From positions 1 through 7,530 of the forward strand of contig JASFTV010000161.1 of the NCBI GenBank assembly GCA_050050615.1: a stretch of DNA of 7,530 bases, read 5' to 3'. Shown in pieces: positions 4,809 through 7,530 of this stretch. Source of the stretch: JASFTV01 sp050050615 (GTDB lineage Bacteria > Desulfobacterota > DSM-4660 > Desulfatiglandales > HGW-15). Position 1 is the stretch's first letter. Each line of letters starts with the position of its first letter. Both the position numbers and the translations under genes were made by a program. Below the pieces are notes generated by a model. It was not told the DNA's origin. It saw only the letters and a list, made by a program, of their open reading frames with translations, and did not search any database.

Positions 4809-5992
4809 AAACATATCGAAACTTCCTCATCATCCTCATGTGCCTAACATGTGTGGCGTGTGCTACGCCGAGAGGAAAGCCCGGAGCTTTGAGTGACATT
4901 CAACCGGGACAGCGCCCCGACCCTTCCTCGGACGAGGCCGGCCTTTGGATGTACATGGAGCGCATGGAAAAGAAGCTTTCCACTTCCGGGCGAATCGTGA
5001 CTGATCCTGAGCTCAGCGCGTACATCCGCAACATCATTTGCAAATTGTCTCCTGAGTACTGCAATGATATCCGGTTCTACGTGGTCGATACACCTCATTT
5101 TAACGCCACCATGGCTCCGAACGGTTTCATGCAGATATGGACCGGTTTGCTTTTGCGCTGCCAGAATGAGGCGCAGCTTGCATACGTACTCGGTCATGAA
5201 ATCGCACACTATTTGAGGCGTCACTCTGTGCAGCAATGGCGCAACGTGAGAAACACCAGTGATGTTCTGGCGTTCTTTCAGCTTGCTACTGCGGCCGCTG
5301 GCGTTGGATATGCGGGCGACATCGCACAACTCGTTGCCCTTGGAGCCATCTTCAAGTTTTCCCGTGACCAGGAACGCGAGGCTGATGACATTGGTTTCGA
5401 AATGATGTTGCAAGGCGGATACCATCCCAAAGAAGCCGCCAAGATCTGGGAAGCCATCATTGCGGAACGAGATGCGGCCGATGATCCTGAGCAGTTCATT
5501 TTCTTTTCAACACACCCGACAACCGAAGAGCGTGTAAAAACCCTGAACGAGGACGCCGACACATTGGTTGCCCAAGGAAAAGCCGGTCATATACAGCAAA
5601 AAGAATATCTGGCTGCCATAGGACCCTACCGGGCCGGGTGGTTGAAGGACGAGCTCCAAAAACAGGATTTCAAGGCATCGCAGGTGGTGCTCGACCGCCT
5701 CATCGAGACAGGATATAATCTGGCCGAGATTCACTTTTTCCAGGGCGAAATGTGTCGCCTCCGAGGAGAAAAAGGAGATGCGGGGAGGGCTGTCGCCGAG
5801 TACCAGAGAGCCCTGAGGGAAGACAATCCCCCTCCGGAAACATACAGATCCTTGGGGATCGTACACTGGCAGATTGGCCAGAAAGAGGATGCCCGCACGT
5901 ACTTCGAGCAGTATCTGAAAATGAATCCAGAGGCGTCTGATTCCGAAATTATTAAATCTTACCTTGAGGCGTTGAAGAAAGAAAAGATATGA
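4805..5992 (+). CDS. M48-family zinc metalloprotease, lipoprotein with TPR region
   Basis: The product has 395 residues. The N-terminus (K-T-Y-R-N then a hydrophobic run) ends in C-V-A-C, a lipobox with an unusual Cys at -3, making Cys19 the likely lipid-modified residue. The M48 domain covers about 45-250: N-A-T-M-A-P-N-G-F at 100-108, the zinc site H-E-I-A-H at 131-135, and the third ligand region Q-E-R-E-A-D at 189-194 (Glu190 as ligand). F-S-T-H-P-T-T-E-E-R-V follows at 234-244; its His237 corresponds in position to the regulatory histidine described in BepA. Residues 280-375 form helical pairs of TPR type, a protein-binding module. The layout resembles BepA (YfgC), a periplasmic protease that degrades stalled outer-membrane proteins and assists LPS-transporter assembly, and also the lipoprotein protease LoiP. 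Here lipid anchor and TPR occur together. No ribosome site precedes the ATG, consistent with coupling to the gene before it. It overlaps the next gene by ATGA. Confidence 0.95.
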   Translation: MKTYRNFLIILMCLTCVACATPRGKPGALSDIQPGQRPDPSSDEAGLWMYMERMEKKLSTSGRIVTDPELSAYIRNIICKLSPEYCNDIRFYVVDTPHFNATMAPNGFMQIWTGLLLRCQNEAQLAYVLGHEIAHYLRRHSVQQWRNVRNTSDVLAFFQLATAAAGVGYAGDIAQLVALGAIFKFSRDQEREADDIGFEMMLQGGYHPKEAAKIWEAIIAERDAADDPEQFIFFSTHPTTEERVKTLNEDADTLVAQGKAGHIQQKEYLAAIGPYRAGWLKDELQKQDFKASQVVLDRLIETGYNLAEIHFFQGEMCRLRGEKGDAGRAVAEYQRALREDNPPPETYRSLGIVHWQIGQKEDARTYFEQYLKMNPEASDSEIIKSYLEALKKEKI

Positions 5993-6627
5993 AACCAAAA
6001 AACATTATGTTTGCTCTGGTCTTGTTTGTCACCGGGTGTGCCCACTACACCTTGGTCCAACCGGCGCGGCAGCCGATTGGCGATCTCTATACCGTCATGA
6101 CAGAGATACCCTGGAGCAAATCCACTGAAGGCCACATCGAACTTTGGACGGTGGACGGACCACTCCTTGAGGCCATTCGATTTATCAACGGGCTCGAGGA
6201 CGGGGATAGCCTGCTGAAGACAGGAACAGAGAAATCCAAACTGCCCCGCTTTCGAGGCCATATGACCCCGAGCGACGTGCTTGAATTTTTCGTAGCCAGC
6301 ATCAAATCCATGGGCGGTGGACTTGAAGCAGAGCATCTCGCATTGGGGAGGGTGACCTCTTCGGCCATTCGGACGGCAGGCATTAACGCAGGGACCGCTG
6401 AGGCAACCAATCTGAGGCCGGCTAAGTTTGGTTCTCTTTCAGGCTTCAGATTTGATTTTCAGTTCCTCTCCAAAGAGGGTCTGGAACGAGAGGGTATGGC
6501 CCTGGGGACCATCCACAAGGAAAAGCTCTACCTGATCCTCTATACCGGTGCTCGGCAATACTATTATTCGAAGTACCAGGAAGAGGTGGAGCGCCTTTTC
6601 TCTTCCATTGAGATCCGAAGTCCATGA
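5989..6627 (+). CDS. Lipoprotein of unknown function, third gene of the operon
   Basis: The product has 212 residues. M-K-P-K-N, a hydrophobic core and the lipobox V-T-G-C give a lipid-modified Cys17. Ala follows, so outer-membrane sorting is expected. The middle (about 50-110) is a charged helix/strand region with a G-H-M-T-P-S-D-V-L-E-F-F-V-A-S segment. The C-terminal third reads like a compact beta-sheet domain: F-G-S-L-S-G-F-R-F-D-F-Q-F, then K-L-Y-L-I-L-Y-T-G, then Y-Y-Y-S-K-Y-Q-E-E-V-E-R-L-F-S-S-I-E-I. This is the general pattern of small PsbP-like or DUF1795-like periplasmic domains, without a firm family match. The start overlaps the M48 stop by four bases and has only a weak AAGAAAG ribosome site, so it should be made together with the protease. 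A role as partner or adaptor of the M48 enzyme is inference from position alone. Confidence 0.85.
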   Translation: MKPKNIMFALVLFVTGCAHYTLVQPARQPIGDLYTVMTEIPWSKSTEGHIELWTVDGPLLEAIRFINGLEDGDSLLKTGTEKSKLPRFRGHMTPSDVLEFFVASIKSMGGGLEAEHLALGRVTSSAIRTAGINAGTAEATNLRPAKFGSLSGFRFDFQFLSKEGLEREGMALGTIHKEKLYLILYTGARQYYYSKYQEEVERLFSSIEIRSP

Positions 6628-6739
6628 TCCCTGGAACGCATTTTCTTCATGCTGAAACTTGAACAGCCCTTCTAGATTCTCCATAGTCCACCATCAAGAA
6701 AAACGTCGGGATAGTCCCCCTTGACAGAATAGCAAAAAA

Positions 6740-6778
6740 GGGTAAACCGAACGCAATGATGAAAACTACTTTAATACC
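6740..6778 (-). terminator. Possible weak terminator of the epimerase gene
   Basis: On the minus strand, GGGTA with following AAA (6778-6769, with a two-base bulge) can pair with TTTACCC (6746-6740), and a run of six T follows (6739-6734). The loop is long (about 23 bases) and the 5' arm lies in the last codons, so this is tentative. No clear plus-strand terminator is seen after the lipoprotein operon; only a 4-base stem GGGA/TCCC (6708-6718) lies there. Confidence 0.3.
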
Positions 6779-7530
6779 CGCTTCATCCACTCCGCATATT
6801 TCTGAATGCCCTCCTCAATCCCGTATTGAGGTTCAAAGCCCAGCTCTTCTCTGGCTCTGGTAATATCAAGCGCTTCAGCTCGCTGCATGAGTTCTCCGGG
6901 GCCAAGTTCAACATTTACATCGAATGCTGAATATTCTTGAGCAAGTTCTGCTACTCTGCTCACACTCGTGGGCACCCCGGTGGCAATGTTAAATACATTG
7001 TGCTTTAAATCTTTGGCTCGATAAAGCATAGCCGTCCCTCGGGCCGCGTCTTCAATATAGGTAAAATCAAGTTTCTGATCGGCACCTCTATCAATCTGCA
7101 AACCTTCCAACCCCTCCAGGGCACCGAACGCCAACTGGTACAGCCGGATAAAGCGAGACGGTAATTTCCCCCGACCGTAACAGAAATAAACCCGGCTGAT
7201 GCGAAACTCAAATCCGAAACTACTGGCGTATTGCAGCCCTATCAATTCGCAAGAGGCTTTTGTTGAGCCATAAAGATCTGAAGGATTTGGCGGATACAGG
7301 TCCTCAGAGGGGGTTCCGGCAACCGCTCCGTACACCGCTCCGGTGCTTGTATAAACAATCTTAGGAATCTCGAAAAGTCTAGCAATCTCCAGCATGTTAT
7401 GCGTCCCGCAAATATTGAGTGCGACGTTTCTGTGGGGATTCTCGAGCACGATCTCTCCCATGATGCCAACGGTATGAATGATACCGTCAATTTCATCTTT
7501 GTGCTGCCTGAAGATTTCCGTCAAACGCGT
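6766..7530 (-). CDS. NAD-dependent sugar epimerase/dehydratase, N-terminus outside window
   Basis: The frame is open to the right edge, so the start and the nucleotide-binding G-x-x-G-x-x-G of this extended SDR lie beyond 7530; 254 residues are visible. Seen are G-T-H-N-M-L-E-I-A-R, then I-V-Y-T-S-T-G-A-V-Y-G with the catalytic Ser/Thr. Next comes Y-G-S-T-K, the catalytic Tyr and Lys, about 87 residues into the visible part. R-V-Y-F-C-Y-G-R-G follows, then D-F-T-Y-I-E-D-A-A-R-G and F-N-I-A-T-G, the usual C-terminal substrate-domain motifs. The tail, T-R-A-R-E-E-L-G-F-E-P-Q-Y-G-I-E-E-G-I, is standard for UDP-glucose 4-epimerase-like and dTDP-glucose dehydratase-like enzymes of nucleotide-sugar metabolism. 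H-T-V-G-I-M-G replaces the more common H-x-A-A at the start of the visible part. The exact sugar cannot be told. It converges on the lipoprotein operon. Confidence 0.92.
   Translation of the reverse strand, partial: TRLTEIFRQHKDEIDGIIHTVGIMGEIVLENPHRNVALNICGTHNMLEIARLFEIPKIVYTSTGAVYGAVAGTPSEDLYPPNPSDLYGSTKASCELIGLQYASSFGFEFRISRVYFCYGRGKLPSRFIRLYQLAFGALEGLEGLQIDRGADQKLDFTYIEDAARGTAMLYRAKDLKHNVFNIATGVPTSVSRVAELAQEYSAFDVNVELGPGELMQRAEALDITRAREELGFEPQYGIEEGIQKYAEWMKRVLK

Noticed and set aside
4844..5425. 193-codon minus-strand frame inside the M48 gene
   Set aside because: It is antisense to a clear metalloprotease gene with all motifs in place; a shadow of codon bias.
5507..5998. 163-codon minus-strand frame over the TPR region
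   Set aside because: Antisense to the M48 gene's C-terminal region, with no domain or start signals of its own.

Overview
The window looks like an ordinary chromosome segment, about half GC, from a Gram-negative bacterium. A deltaproteobacterial (Desulfobacterota-type) host is my best inference. The basis is three outer-membrane-type lipoprotein genes, a DUF6125-like protein, strong AGGAG-type ribosome sites, and several short structured repeats between genes. No rRNA, tRNA, CRISPR array or intact insertion sequence is visible.

Layout, left to right. Positions 1-192 carry no convincing gene but a dense run of perfect or near-perfect stem-loops. A DUF6125-like cytoplasmic protein follows (211-687, GTG start) and ends at a terminator-like hairpin. 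A near-consensus promoter (776-804) then drives a 49-residue membrane peptide (852-1001). The next genes lie on the minus strand: the relic of an AlkD-type DNA alkylation repair gene (1179-1682), a four-helix membrane protein of unknown function (1666-2298), a 435-base stretch with only broken reading frames, and an intact tropinone-reductase-like short-chain dehydrogenase (2735-3505). This 1.0-3.5 kb stretch has the character of an accessory region: eroded sequence, a fused gene boundary and possible recombination-site remnants.

From about 3958 the strand changes to plus. A TTGACA promoter precedes a compact operon of three genes joined by two ATGA overlaps: a lipoprotein of unknown function, an M48 zinc metalloprotease lipoprotein with a C-terminal TPR region, and a second lipoprotein of unknown function. 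The operon probably works as one unit at the inner face of the outer membrane, with the protease as the catalytic part and the flanking lipoproteins as candidate partners, substrates or regulators.

The window ends with the 3' part of a minus-strand NAD-dependent sugar epimerase/dehydratase gene that runs off the right edge and converges on the operon.

The points most worth following up are the lipoprotein/M48/lipoprotein operon, the promoter-driven 49-residue CxxC membrane peptide, the hairpin array at the left end, and the decayed AlkD gene joined to the end of the membrane-protein gene.
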